Positions 17,090 through 25,543 of a DNA stretch of 64,000 nt are shown piece after piece. Numbering within the stretch: position 1 is the stretch's first letter; every line of letters starts with the position of its first letter. The notes under the pieces were generated by a model. That model had not been told where the DNA came from. It saw nothing but the letters and a program-made list of their open reading frames with translations, and did no database searches. Source of the DNA: Mesonia aestuariivivens (GTDB lineage: Bacteria; Bacteroidota; Bacteroidia; Flavobacteriales; Flavobacteriaceae); contig NZ_JAHWDF010000006.1 of the NCBI RefSeq assembly GCF_019311235.1, positions 62,001-126,000 of the forward strand, read 5' to 3'. The position numbers and the translations under genes were made by a program.

Positions 17090-17847
17090 TCTTTTTCATC
17101 TAAAGCATCTGCAAGTTCATCTGTCATGGCTAAGGTGTGAAATACGTTTTGTACATCATCATCATCTTCAAACTTATCTATAAGGTTCATGATTTTTTTA
17201 GCTTCATCTAACTCCAGCTCATTGGTTGAAGTAGGAACGCGTTGGATTTCAGAATTTTTAACTTGAATATTTAGGTTTTCGAGGTTTTCTCCCATTTTTC
17301 CATAATTAGTAAAATTGGTATAAATGGTCACGTAGTTATCACTTTCTTCAAAATCTTCAGCCCCACCTTCTATTAATTGCAATTCTAATTCTTCTAGAGG
17401 AATTTTAAATTTACCCCTCTCAATTGTAAACACTCCTTTTTTATCAAATAAAAATTCTAACGAGCCATTGGTGCCTAGGCTTCCTCCATTTTTAGAAAAA
17501 ATAGAACGTACAGCAGCGACGGTTCTATTAGAATTATCTGTCTTACATTCTACAAAAATAGCAATTCCGCAGGGACCATAACCTTCAAAAGTGACGGTTT
17601 CATAGTTGTCAGCATCGTCACCACTTGCTTTTTTAATGGCTCGCTCGATTGTGTCTTTAGGCATATTTACACCTTTTGCATTGGCGATGGCGTTTCTTAA
17701 ACTAGGGTTAGTTTCTGCATCTGAACCTCCGCCCTCTTTCACCGCAATTGTAATATCTTTAATTGCACGAGTAAATTGTTTTGCTCTTTTTTTGTCTTGG
17801 GCTCCTTTGCGATGTTTTATATTTGCCCACTTACTGTGTCCAGCCAT
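17086..17847 (-). CDS. YebC/PmpR-family protein
   Basis: This 253-aa protein starts with the invariant MAGHSKWANIKHRKGAQD and carries GYGPCGIAIFVECKTDNSNRT (central domain, about residues 88-108) and FLFDKKGVF. YebC proteins have been described as DNA-binding regulators and more recently as ribosome-associated factors aiding polyproline translation, so the role here is not settled. The length is normal. It lies upstream of a terminator region on the opposite side and converges with the antiporter gene with a 4-bp overlap. Confidence 0.93.
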   Translation of the reverse strand: MAGHSKWANIKHRKGAQDKKRAKQFTRAIKDITIAVKEGGGSDAETNPSLRNAIANAKGVNMPKDTIERAIKKASGDDADNYETVTFEGYGPCGIAIFVECKTDNSNRTVAAVRSIFSKNGGSLGTNGSLEFLFDKKGVFTIERGKFKIPLEELELQLIEGGAEDFEESDNYVTIYTNFTNYGKMGENLENLNIQVKNSEIQRVPTSTNELELDEAKKIMNLIDKFEDDDDVQNVFHTLAMTDELADALDEKD

Positions 17848-17921
17848 TTGTCAATTTCATTTAGTTCAACAAAAACTTAAAAAATTTATTTGAAACCTCA
17901 AAATTGAAAAAGTAACTCATT

Positions 17922-17955
17922 AAAAAAGCCTCTGAATTTTCAGAGGCTTTTTGTT
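17922..17955 (-). terminator. lepA terminator
   Basis: Stem AAAAGCCTCTGA / TCAGAGGCTTTT with loop ATTT begins a few bases past the lepA stop codon. On the minus strand it ends in a T-run. Confidence 0.85.
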
Positions 17956-17956
17956 T

Positions 17957-19753
17957 TTAATCGTTAAGTTTTAATACCGCCATAAAGGCTTCTTGTGGTA
18001 TTTCTACGTTACCTACGGCACGCATTCTTTTCTTTCCTTTTTTCTGTTTCTCTAGCAATTTACGTTTACGAGATATATCACCACCATAACATTTTGCGGT
18101 TACATCTTTACGTAAAGCTTTTACGGTTTCACGCGCTATAATTTTGGCGCCAATCGCTGCTTGAATAGGAATATCAAACTGCTGACGTGGAATAAGTTCT
18201 TTTAACTTTTCACACATTTTCTTACCAATATCGTAAGCATTGTCTACGTGTAATAAGGCTGAAAGTGCATCTACGTTACTTCCGTTAAGTAAAACATCTA
18301 CTTTTACTAATTTCGATTCTTGCAGGCCGATTGGTGAATAATCGAAAGAGGCGTAACCTTTAGAAACTGTTTTTAAACGATCATAAAAATCGAATACAAT
18401 TTCAGCTAAAGGCATATTAAAGGTTAATTCAACTCGTTCTGGAGTTAAGTAAGTTTGATTTATAATCTCTCCTCTTTTCTCAATACAAAGTGACATCACT
18501 GGCCCAACAAAATCTGATTTTGTGATAATGGTTGCTTTAATAAAAGGCTCTTCTACGCGGTCTAATTTGGAAGGTTCAGGTAAATCTGATGGGTTGTTTA
18601 CCAAAATTACCTCATTAGGTTCTTTATTGCTAAATGCGTGGTAAGATACGTTAGGCACCGTAGTAATTACCGTCATATCAAATTCACGTTCTAATCGTTC
18701 TTGAATAATTTCTAAGTGAAGCATCCCTAAGAAACCACAACGAAATCCAAAACCTAAAGCAGCAGAACTTTCTGGCTGAAATACTAAAGAAGCATCATTT
18801 AGTTGAAGTTTTTCCATACAAGATCTTAGCTCTTCGTAATCTTCTGTATCTACCGGGTAAATACCAGCAAAAACCATTGGTTTTACATCTTCAAAACCTG
18901 CTACGGCCTCGGTAGTTGGGTTTTCAAAATCGGTTATCGTATCACCCACTTTTACTTCACGAGCATCTTTAATACCAGTGATAAGATAACCTACATCTCC
19001 GGTTTTAATTTCTTTCTGCGGAAATTGTTTCAGTTTTAAAGTTCCAACTTCGTCTGCAGAATAACTCTTACCCGTATTTACGAATTTAATTTTTTGTCCT
19101 TTTTTAATACTCCCGTTAATAACACGAAAGAATGTTTCTACTCCTCTAAAAGGGTTATAGACTGAGTCAAAAATTAAGGCTCTTAGTGGCGCATCAATTT
19201 TACCACTTGGGGCAGGAACTTTATCGATAATTGCGGTTAGAATTTCTTCTATTCCAAGCCCAGTTTTTGCACTAGCAGGAATTACTTCAGAAGCATCACA
19301 TCCTAACAAATCTACAATATCGTCTGTAACTTCTTCAGGACTTGCGCTTGGCAAATCTACTTTATTAAGCACAGGAATAATTTCTAGATCGTTCTCTAAA
19401 GCTAAATATAAATTAGAAATGGTTTGAGCTTGTATGCTTTGAGCGGCATCGACGACCAATAAAGCTCCTTCACAGGCAGCAATAGATCTAGAAACTTCAT
19501 AAGAAAAATCTACGTGACCGGGAGTGTCAATTAAGTTTAAAACATATTCTTCTCCTTTATGAATATAATTCATTTGAATGGCGTGACTTTTAATGGTGAT
19601 CCCACGTTCACGCTCCAAATCCATACTATCTAGTAGTTGCTCTTGCTTTTCTCTTTCGGTTACAGATCCTGTAAAATCTAAAAGTCTATCTGCCAAGGTA
19701 CTTTTACCATGATCAATATGGGCGATGATGCAAAAATTTCTAATGTGCTTCAT
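17957..19753 (-). CDS. lepA: Elongation factor 4 (LepA)
   Basis: This 598-aa ribosomal GTPase acts on elongating or initiating ribosomes and helps 30S biogenesis or back-translocation. The G motifs are complete: [15 protein letters not shown] (G1), RERGITIKS (G2), DTPGHVDF (G3) and NKVDLP (G4). The LepA-specific C-terminal domain follows with [20 protein letters not shown] and [11 protein letters not shown]. Length is typical. It has its own promoter (TTG, 18 bp, TATATTTG on the minus strand) about 90 bp upstream, and a terminator directly after the stop. Confidence 0.97.
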   Translation of the reverse strand: MKHIRNFCIIAHIDHGKSTLADRLLDFTGSVTEREKQEQLLDSMDLERERGITIKSHAIQMNYIHKGEEYVLNLIDTPGHVDFSYEVSRSIAACEGALLVVDAAQSIQAQTISNLYLALENDLEIIPVLNKVDLPSASPEEVTDDIVDLLGCDASEVIPASAKTGLGIEEILTAIIDKVPAPSGKIDAPLRALIFDSVYNPFRGVETFFRVINGSIKKGQKIKFVNTGKSYSADEVGTLKLKQFPQKEIKTGDVGYLITGIKDAREVKVGDTITDFENPTTEAVAGFEDVKPMVFAGIYPVDTEDYEELRSCMEKLQLNDASLVFQPESSAALGFGFRCGFLGMLHLEIIQERLEREFDMTVITTVPNVSYHAFSNKEPNEVILVNNPSDLPEPSKLDRVEEPFIKATIITKSDFVGPVMSLCIEKRGEIINQTYLTPERVELTFNMPLAEIVFDFYDRLKTVSKGYASFDYSPIGLQESKLVKVDVLLNGSNVDALSALLHVDNAYDIGKKMCEKLKELIPRQQFDIPIQAAIGAKIIARETVKALRKDVTAKCYGGDISRKRKLLEKQKKGKKRMRAVGNVEIPQEAFMAVLKLND

Positions 19754-19844
19754 ATATCATTTTCAGTATTTTGTACTGATATTAAACAATTTAGAGCTTT
19801 TATAAATAATAATTTTATTAGCTTTGAATATCAATACATTTCTG

Positions 19845-19873
19845 CAAATATAGTTTTTTTGAAATCTAAACAA
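19845..19873 (-). promoter_or_regulatory. lepA promoter (minus strand TTG, 18 bp, TATATTTG)
   Basis: On the plus strand this reads CAAATATA (19845-19852) and CAA (19871-19873), which on the minus strand gives the Bacteroidota promoter elements with an 18-bp spacer. The predicted leader to the lepA ATG is about 85-90 nt. Confidence 0.65.
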
Positions 19874-19938
19874 GAAGTATCTAAAAGCTATATGATTATT
19901 AAGTACAAAATTGTTGAATCTTATAAAGTTTAAATCAT

Positions 19939-22338
19939 TTGAAATTAGGCTTACTTACATTTGTTTCATTAATTTTCCCTTGCCTTATTTTTAGTCAATA
20001 CACTGTTTCTGGTAAAGTGTTAGATAAGAATGACGTTGGTATTTCATATGCAAATGTGTTATTATTAAAGCAAAAAGATTCTACGGTAGTAGATGCAAGA
20101 ATTTCAGAAGAAAAGGGATATTTTATATTTGAAGCGGTTCCTCCAGATTATTATTTTTTGAAAGTATCTTTTGTAGGCTATAAAAGCAGCTTTCAAAAGT
20201 TTAATTTAGCTAAGGATATGGTTTTGCCTAAAATAGTGCTACTACCAGAGACTGAAAATTTAGATGAAGTAACTCTTACTACTAAGCTACCTAAAATTAG
20301 AAGAGCTGCTGATAGAATTATTTTTGATATTGAAAACACTAGTATTTCTAGTGGTAGTACTTGGGATGCTTTAAAAATGGCTCCGGGGGTAATTATTATT
20401 CAAGACGAATTAAAAATAAGAAACACGACAGCATCCATTTATATTAATGAGAAAAAAGTAAATCTAACTTCATCAGAGCTGAAACAATTGTTAGCGAGTT
20501 TTTCAGCAGAAAATGTCAAACAAATTGAAATATTAAGAAATCCTTCTGCTAAATATGATGCAGGAGATGGAGCTATTATAAATATTATGACTACAAAAAT
20601 GTTAGTACCTGGTTATAAAGCTAATATTAATACCAACTATACACAAGGTATATATGCCAAATACAATATAGGTTCTAGTCATTATTACAAAAACGATAAA
20701 TTTCATATTTTATTTAACTATAACTATGCTCCTGCAAAAAGACTTAAGCAAGATAAAAGTTATGTAAATTTTATTCGTAATGATGAAGTTTTTAATCGTT
20801 GGCGTACAAATTTTAATAAGGTTACTCGAGAAAATAGTCACCAAAGTAATATCATTATAGATTTTGATTTGAATGAGAAACAAAAAATTAGTTTGAATGC
20901 AAATGGTATTTATTCCCCTAGAAAAAGAAGTCAAATCAATGCTAAATCTAATGCATATTCAACAAAATTTAAGTTAGATTCTATATTTACTACCAATAGT
21001 AAATTAACTAATAACTTAACCAATATAGGTTATGATTTAGGATATATCTATCAATACAATAAAAATACAAAGTTAGCTTTAAATCTACACTCTACTTATT
21101 ATGATAATGATGTAGACCAATTTATATTTACCGATTATTACACAAATCAAAATCAGCTATTAGATGAGCATAATTTAGCGAGCCAATCTTCACAGAAAAT
21201 AAATATTTATGCGGGTCAGCTAGATTTTGAAACTACTTTAGGAGCATACCAATTTTTATCAGGTCTAAAGCATTCTAACATCAATTCTTCAAGTTCTACG
21301 TATTTCTATGAATTAGAAAGTGATGTTGCAGCTATAGCAAATACTAACTTATTAAATGTTTTTCATTATGATGAAGCAATATACGCGGGTTACATTTCTT
21401 TAACTAGAGCATGGCAAAAATTAACCGCAAAAGTTGGTTTACGAGTAGAACACACTAATAGAATAGGAAAATCTTTAGGTTTAAATCTTTCTAACAGCAG
21501 AAAGTATACAGAACCTTTTCCTAGTTTAAATGTAGGCTATCAACTTTCAGAAAATCATAACTTTTCATTTAATTACGGTCGAAAAATTAACCGACCAAAA
21601 TATGAAAGCTTAAATCCATTTATATATTTTATTACCGAAAATAGTTTTCAAACGGGCAATTCCAATTTAAGAGCATCCATTAGTAATGAATTCAATTTAA
21701 ATTATACGTTTAAAGATAAATATTCTTTTGATTTCTATTATCGCGATAATGGAAAAAACATGGCAAGCATAATTTTTCAAAACAATGATTATCTTTATTT
21801 AAGAAATAGAAAAGTAAATGTATTAGCAAGTAAATCTTACGGGATAGATTTTTTTCATGGTCGCTCAATAAAACCTTGGTGGTATGCGCAAGCCATACTT
21901 TCTGGGTTTCATGAAGAAGAGACTTTTTTAGCTGAAGAGAGTAATATGGTTCATGTAACTAATAAGGTTAGAGGTTTTTACGCTTCAATATATAATTCGC
22001 TTACACTTTCTAAAGAAAAAGCATTAACGGGGCATGTAAATTTTCTATACATTTCAGATTTTATTCTAGGCTCCTATCAAGTAGGAGATCAATTAAACCT
22101 ATCTTTTGGAATAAGAAAAAAAATTTGGAAAGAAAGAGCAGAGTTTTCTCTTTTTGTTGCAGACTTATTTAATGAATATTCAACCAAATTAACTTCAACT
22201 TACCTTAATCAAGACAATGGTTTTTATGCCTTACCTGAAAATAGATTTATACGATTTGGTTTTAAATATAATTTCGGGAACATAGGTTTAAAAGAGAATA
22301 ACCGATCTATGGATGCAGAAGAAAGAGAACGGTTGTGA
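19939..22338 (+). CDS. TonB-receptor-like outer-membrane beta-barrel protein
   Basis: This 799-aa outer-membrane protein starts with a signal peptide (LGLLTFVSLIFPCLIFSQ). A carboxypeptidase-like regulatory domain (VSGKVLDKNDVGISYANVLL, about 23-105) is followed by a plug-like region (about 120-215, IEILRNPSAKYDAGDGAIINI) and a C-terminal barrel of the OMP_b-brl_3 type (LKHSNINSSSSTYFYE, FNYGRKINRPKYESLNPFI). It starts at TTG; an in-frame stop at 19924 leaves no better start. The ligand is unknown. It lies directly upstream of the peptide/GLPGLI island, whose first leader repeat begins 12 bp after its stop, so it may be a further receptor of that system or just a boundary gene. Confidence 0.85.
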   Translation: MKLGLLTFVSLIFPCLIFSQYTVSGKVLDKNDVGISYANVLLLKQKDSTVVDARISEEKGYFIFEAVPPDYYFLKVSFVGYKSSFQKFNLAKDMVLPKIVLLPETENLDEVTLTTKLPKIRRAADRIIFDIENTSISSGSTWDALKMAPGVIIIQDELKIRNTTASIYINEKKVNLTSSELKQLLASFSAENVKQIEILRNPSAKYDAGDGAIINIMTTKMLVPGYKANINTNYTQGIYAKYNIGSSHYYKNDKFHILFNYNYAPAKRLKQDKSYVNFIRNDEVFNRWRTNFNKVTRENSHQSNIIIDFDLNEKQKISLNANGIYSPRKRSQINAKSNAYSTKFKLDSIFTTNSKLTNNLTNIGYDLGYIYQYNKNTKLALNLHSTYYDNDVDQFIFTDYYTNQNQLLDEHNLASQSSQKINIYAGQLDFETTLGAYQFLSGLKHSNINSSSSTYFYELESDVAAIANTNLLNVFHYDEAIYAGYISLTRAWQKLTAKVGLRVEHTNRIGKSLGLNLSNSRKYTEPFPSLNVGYQLSENHNFSFNYGRKINRPKYESLNPFIYFITENSFQTGNSNLRASISNEFNLNYTFKDKYSFDFYYRDNGKNMASIIFQNNDYLYLRNRKVNVLASKSYGIDFFHGRSIKPWWYAQAILSGFHEEETFLAEESNMVHVTNKVRGFYASIYNSLTLSKEKALTGHVNFLYISDFILGSYQVGDQLNLSFGIRKKIWKERAEFSLFVADLFNEYSTKLTSTYLNQDNGFYALPENRFIRFGFKYNFGNIGLKENNRSMDAEERERL

Positions 22339-22349
22339 TAATTAATAAG

Positions 22350-22519
22350 TCAAAATCAATGAAGCATATTTTTATTAGGCTAAACCGTTTTTTTTTTACT
22401 TTCGGAGAAACAACTTTTATGCCGAAGAAACGATGTTTATAGGCTGCACAACCTAAACTTATAAATGTGCATATATTTTGTACAAATGACCTTATAACGA
22501 TAAGGTCATAAATTTTAAA
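22350..22519 (+). repeat. Peptide-cassette leader repeat, copy 1 (short form)
   Basis: This leader shares with 23835-24122 and 26555-26855 the blocks TATTTTTATTAGGCTAAACC, a T-run (T10 here), ACTTTCGGA, TGCCGAAGAAACG, GGCTGCACAACCTA and the terminal hairpin. A segment of about 114 bp found in the other copies is missing. It is bounded there by the 10-bp direct repeat ACAACTTTTA, of which this copy retains only one (22410-22419). A TATATTTTG stretch at 22472-22480 may be a promoter with altered spacing. Confidence 0.85.
22488..22507 (+). promoter_or_regulatory. Leader hairpin 12 nt before peptide gene 1
   Basis: GACCTTAT-AACG-ATAAGGTC is a perfect 8-bp stem. The same stem, with different loop bases, lies at the same distance from the ATG in leaders 2 and 3. 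It could be an RNA hairpin shielding the ribosome site or a dimeric DNA-binding protein site. Confidence 0.7.
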
Positions 22520-22762
22520 ATGATGAAAAAATTATTATTATTAACCTTTTTGTTTTCCGGGTTTTCTTTTAGCAGTTTAAATGCGAATACGTATAGATTA
22601 CAAATCCAAAATAACAATTGTGCAAACTATGCTTGGAATGCTGCTTCGGATTTTTGTGCTAAAAGAGATCAAGGTTGTACTGATTATGAATATTGGGCTA
22701 TGACTGATACTGCTTATAGAATATGTTCAAGTTTAAAGTTAAATCCATCTTTAACGCCATAA
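22520..22762 (+). CDS. Small exported Cys-containing peptide 1 (80 aa)
   Basis: The product has a signal peptide MMKKLLLLTFLFSGFSFSSL shared almost exactly with the peptides at 25204 and 26856. The mature part of about 57 residues has four Cys (NNCAN, DFCAK, QGCTD, RICSS), and ends SLTP. It belongs to a four-member local family defined by the signal peptide, an early Cys, a later Cys preceded by AY-x-x, and a [LV]-x-P or S-L-x-P C-terminus; the middle is hypervariable. No known family is recognised. A GLPGLI gene starts 15 bp downstream. Predicted to be exported across the inner membrane and perhaps disulfide-bonded. Confidence 0.75.
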   Translation: MMKKLLLLTFLFSGFSFSSLNANTYRLQIQNNNCANYAWNAASDFCAKRDQGCTDYEYWAMTDTAYRICSSLKLNPSLTP

Positions 22763-22777
22763 CAAAGCATTTTAAAA

Positions 22778-23533
22778 ATGAGATATTTAATTTTAATCTT
22801 TTTCAGTTTTGTAATAAGCCATTCTTTTGCACAAACTAATTTTGAGGCTACTTATCAAATTAAATTTGATAATGAAAAGTTGAAGAATTTATACAAAGAA
22901 GAAAGTAGTAGAGATGCTATGCAATATAATATGCTCTTTAAAACTATGATAAAAAGTGCTGAAAGTTTGGATTACAAAATTTTATTCAATTCATCTAATG
23001 CTGTTTTTGAACCTACCGAGACTCTAACAGTCAAAAAAAATAAAGGATTAAATTTTGGATCGGGTATTTTGACAACAATTGATGCGGAAGCTAAAATTTT
23101 CACTTCAACTGAATGCAATGAATACTACAAAAAAATTGATGCAGGAGGTGTCAAAGCTTTGGTTCTATACCCATTTAAAAATTTTAATTGGAAGTTGACA
23201 AACCAAAATAAAGTTTTAAATGGTTTAAAGATTTTCAAAGCTAATACCGAATTAAATAGAAATAATAGAGTAATCTTAATTGAAGCTTGGTATTGTAAAG
23301 ATTTACCATACAGTTATGGCCCTGTTATGTTTAATGGTTTACCTGGGTTGATAGTGCAGGTTACTATTGAGGAGAAATCCAAGAATAGTTTAAAATATAC
23401 CTTTTCAATGGAATCTATCAAAAAAACTAGTAAAGCTGTTGAAAAAGCTCCAAAGGAAACCTATAAAATTATTTCTGAAAGAGAATTAAATGAAATTTTT
23501 GCTAAAATGAATTCGAATTTTAATCCACATTAA
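22778..23533 (+). CDS. GLPGLI-family protein 1 (TIGR01200)
   Basis: This 251-aa exported protein has a signal peptide ending near residue 18 (...ISHSFAQ), and the family hallmark SYGPVMFNGLPGLIVQV at about 184-200. The WYCKDLPYSYGP segment before it is the usual aromatic GLPGLI context. The function of the family is not known; members often sit next to TonB-dependent receptors in Flavobacteriia. It follows peptide gene 1 by 15 bp without an intervening hairpin. Sequence differs strongly from the three neighbouring paralogues outside the GLPG core. Confidence 0.88.
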   Translation: MRYLILIFFSFVISHSFAQTNFEATYQIKFDNEKLKNLYKEESSRDAMQYNMLFKTMIKSAESLDYKILFNSSNAVFEPTETLTVKKNKGLNFGSGILTTIDAEAKIFTSTECNEYYKKIDAGGVKALVLYPFKNFNWKLTNQNKVLNGLKIFKANTELNRNNRVILIEAWYCKDLPYSYGPVMFNGLPGLIVQVTIEEKSKNSLKYTFSMESIKKTSKAVEKAPKETYKIISERELNEIFAKMNSNFNPH

Positions 23534-23560
23534 TTATAGAATATTTTAAATAGAAAGTTA

Positions 23561-23772
23561 TTGCTAATCCTGTTTTTCCTAACAGGATTTTCTTCTCTTT
23601 CAGCCCAAGAAATAAAGTTAGAAAGAAAGGTGTTAGACAGTAAGCAAAACCTAATATTAAATACCAATCTAATAGCTACACCACTAATGGAAAGCCAAGA
23701 TATCACTTTTGCCATTATCGACATTAAAGGGCGATACAAGTTAAATTTTAAGACCAAAACTTATTCGATTTA
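23561..23772 (+). pseudogene. Remnant of a TonB-receptor gene (5' end only), copy 1
   Basis: About 70 codons match the 5' end of the receptor gene at 27995: signal-peptide tail (LFFLTGFSSLSAQ), the carboxypeptidase-like start EIKLERKVLDSKQNLI, TNLIATPLMESQDITFAI and IKGRYKL. Similarity then stops abruptly and a stop follows. The rest of the receptor (about 800 codons) is absent. The sequence after the break (LIVNTKVYI in one frame) is shared with the remnant at 26263. The short frame lacks an ATG. Confidence 0.8.
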
Positions 23773-23931
23773 ATAGTTAATACAAAGGTTTATATATCAA
23801 TAGTTTAAATAAATATCGCTAAAATAATAAATAGACCAAACCCGATAAAATCTATTTTTATTAGGCTAAACCGTTTTTTTTTTTTTTACTTTCGGAGAAA
23901 CAACTTTTAAATATATGATGTTCTAGCTACT

Positions 23932-23962
23932 AAAAAAGAGAAGCTCCAAAAAACTTGGAGCC
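23932..23962 (-). terminator. Minus-strand intrinsic terminator inside leader copy 2
   Basis: Read on the minus strand, the stem GCTCCAA / TTGGAGC with loop GTTTT is followed by TTCTCTTTTTT. Copy 3 keeps it at 26664-26693 with one mismatch. It may end a short antisense transcript, or be a relic of an ancestral gene end. Confidence 0.5.
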
Positions 23963-24090
23963 CTCTATAACCAAATGGTATAAAACCGTATGATTAGTTT
24001 GCACTACAAACGTACAACTTTTATGCCGAAAAAACGACACGAATAGGCTGCACAACCTAGATTTATAAGTGTGCATAATTTTATACAACC

Positions 24091-24110
24091 GACCTTATTA
24101 AAATAAGGTC
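24091..24110 (+). promoter_or_regulatory. Leader hairpin 12 nt before peptide gene 2
   Basis: GACCTTAT-TAAA-ATAAGGTC: same 8-bp stem, same distance to the ATG as in the other two leaders, with a different loop. Confidence 0.7.
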
Positions 24111-24122
24111 ATAAATTTTAAA

Positions 24123-24368
24123 ATGATGAAAAAATTATTCATGTCATTTGCTTTTATAGCAGTGTTTTTTTCTAGTCAAGCTACTAATATAATTACTCAA
24201 AGAAATTGCTCAAATGAAGCAATTGTAGCTTATGATGTTATATTTGCTTTGACTGGCAACATGGCAGTAGCATTTCAGGCTGCAGATAATACTTATAATT
24301 CTTGTATTGATGATGGCGGTTCAGAAGGTGGTGTAGTACGAGAGTTAGATAATAGTTTGCAACCATAA
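24123..24368 (+). CDS. Small exported Cys-containing peptide 2 (81 aa)
   Basis: The signal peptide (MMKKLFMSFAFIAVFFSSQA) is the most divergent of the four. The mature part has two Cys 34 residues apart (QRNCSNEA and TYNSCIDDGG), an Ala-rich middle, and ends NSLQP. The shared family features are the leader hairpin, the early Cys, the NTYNSC motif before the second Cys, and the final L-x-P. A terminator-like hairpin separates it from the GLPGLI gene 55 bp downstream. Predicted to be secreted to the periplasm or beyond; role unknown. Confidence 0.75.
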   Translation: MMKKLFMSFAFIAVFFSSQATNIITQRNCSNEAIVAYDVIFALTGNMAVAFQAADNTYNSCIDDGGSEGGVVRELDNSLQP

Positions 24369-24383
24369 TAATTTGTAGAATTT

Positions 24384-24408
24384 TTAAGCTGGAAAAATTT
24401 TCCAGCTT
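24384..24408 (+). terminator. Intercistronic hairpin, cassette 2
   Basis: Stem AAGCTGGAAAA / TTTTCCAGCTT followed by TT lies between peptide gene 2 and GLPGLI gene 2. It probably acts as a partial terminator that lets the peptide be made in excess. Confidence 0.65.
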
Positions 24409-24422
24409 TTATCTATTTTTCG

Positions 24423-25148
24423 ATGAAAAAAATTTTCACTTTAATTACTATCATTTCTGTAACGTTAATGAATACCTATTCTCAATCAGGGACTATTACG
24501 TACAAAGCGGAGATAGATAATAATATAGAAAAATTTGTAAATGATATTACAGACCCAATACGCAAAAGCTATAGTCAAAAATTTATAAGCAATCTAAAAA
24601 AAAGCGCACCTTATCTAAATTTTACATTAAATTTTAATGAGCAAGAATCACTTTTTACCGGTAAGCAAGTCATGTTAAATGATAATGGTGTCGATTTAAA
24701 TATGGCATATGGTGCCTTTAGTGCAGATGGCACATTTTATAGCAACAAGTATGATGAAATGATTTTTTGGCAGCGACAGCTTTCAGGAAAAGAATATAGG
24801 GTGCAAATGAATGCTTGCAGAGATTGGAAGATCACCAATGAAAGTAAAATAATAAAAGGGTATAAATGTTTAAAAGCAACTACGAGTACCATAATTAATA
24901 ATGAAAATTTGATAACGACTGCTTGGTTCTGTCCAACTCTAGGTTACCAGTTTGGTCCGAAAGGTTTTGAAGGTCTACCTGGGTTAATTTTGGAATTAAA
25001 TTATCTTAATCGATTTAGATTTTATGCAAATAAAATTATTATTAAAAGTAAATATCAGAAAATAGTAAAACCTCAAGAGGGAAAGTTAATTACAGCAAAA
25101 AAGTTTGAAGAAATTATTAAAAAACAAATGGGGTTTTTTCAAGACTGA
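24423..25148 (+). CDS. GLPGLI-family protein 2
   Basis: This 241-aa exported protein has a signal peptide ending near residue 20 (...NTYSQ). The hallmark FGPKGFEGLPGLILEL lies at about 178-193, after AWFCPTLGYQFGP. RDWKITNESK and the ending IIKKQMGFFQD match the GLPGLI layout. It follows peptide gene 2 and precedes peptide gene 3 by 55 bp with no new leader repeat, so cassettes 2 and 3 may share one transcript. No receptor remnant follows it. Confidence 0.88.
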   Translation: MKKIFTLITIISVTLMNTYSQSGTITYKAEIDNNIEKFVNDITDPIRKSYSQKFISNLKKSAPYLNFTLNFNEQESLFTGKQVMLNDNGVDLNMAYGAFSADGTFYSNKYDEMIFWQRQLSGKEYRVQMNACRDWKITNESKIIKGYKCLKATTSTIINNENLITTAWFCPTLGYQFGPKGFEGLPGLILELNYLNRFRFYANKIIIKSKYQKIVKPQEGKLITAKKFEEIIKKQMGFFQD

Positions 25149-25203
25149 ATTTATTCAATATCATCTTCGCTTAAAATTATAGTTGCTCATAATTTTTAAA
25201 ATA

Positions 25204-25443
25204 ATGAAAAAATTATTAATCTTAACCGTTTTTTTTGCTGGATTTTCTTTTAGCAGTTTAGATGCTAAGACCTTACAAACTGATTGTCATTCGTATGCCC
25301 AAAATGCATGTGTTGAAGAATCCCAAGCTTTGGGATATCAAATGTCTTTTAGCGAATATCAACAAGCATATGCTTTTTATTATAATGGCTGTGTTGATTC
25401 TGGTGGTAGTATTAATGATCCAATATTTGTACTTACCCCTTAA
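25204..25443 (+). CDS. Small exported Cys-containing peptide 3 (79 aa)
   Basis: The start is taken at ATG 25204 because MKKLLILTVFFAGFSFSSL aligns with the other signal peptides; an upstream ATG-like start at 25183 adds seven unaligned residues. The mature part has Cys in TDCHS, NACVE and NGCVDSGGS and ends FVLTP. The AYAFYYNGC block matches the AY-x-x-C region of its paralogues. Unlike peptides 1, 2 and 4 it has no leader repeat or GACCTTAT hairpin upstream. A very strong hairpin follows the stop. Confidence 0.75.
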   Translation: MKKLLILTVFFAGFSFSSLDAKTLQTDCHSYAQNACVEESQALGYQMSFSEYQQAYAFYYNGCVDSGGSINDPIFVLTP

Positions 25444-25463
25444 GCATATTATAATATTAAATT

Positions 25464-25516
25464 AAAAAAGATCTTCATTTACTAATAAAGACTTTTAGTA
25501 AATGAAGATCTTTTTT
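25464..25516 (+). terminator. Strong intercistronic hairpin, cassette 3
   Basis: A perfect 22-bp stem (25464-25485 with 25495-25516) and 9-nt loop ends in T6. It is the strongest hairpin of the island, sitting between peptide gene 3 and the broken GLPGLI gene 3. Confidence 0.85.
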
Positions 25517-25543
25517 AATATTTAAGAACTTTAAAGTTTATAA

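Larger units (their letters stand above)
23835..24122 (+). repeat. Peptide-cassette leader repeat, copy 2 (long form)
   Basis: This long copy contains the block TATTTTTATTAGGCTAAACC, a T14 tract, two ACAACTTTTA direct repeats (23900-23909 and 24014-24023) enclosing a segment with the inverted repeat GCTCCAA-AAAAC-TTGGAGC (23944-23962), then GGCTGCACAACCTA, TAATTTTA at the position of the -7 box, and the terminal hairpin at 24091-24110. Similarity to copy 3 continues upstream into the receptor remnant, giving a direct repeat of about 560 bp in all. Confidence 0.85.

Noticed and set aside
22488-22507. A known riboswitch in the peptide leaders
   Set aside because: The conserved structure is a single 8-bp hairpin without the multi-stem core of any known riboswitch class.
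23530-23757. Minus-strand frame over the first receptor remnant, and a similar one at 26175-26486
   Set aside because: They are antisense shadows of the duplicated remnant, repeated because the plus-strand sequence is repeated.
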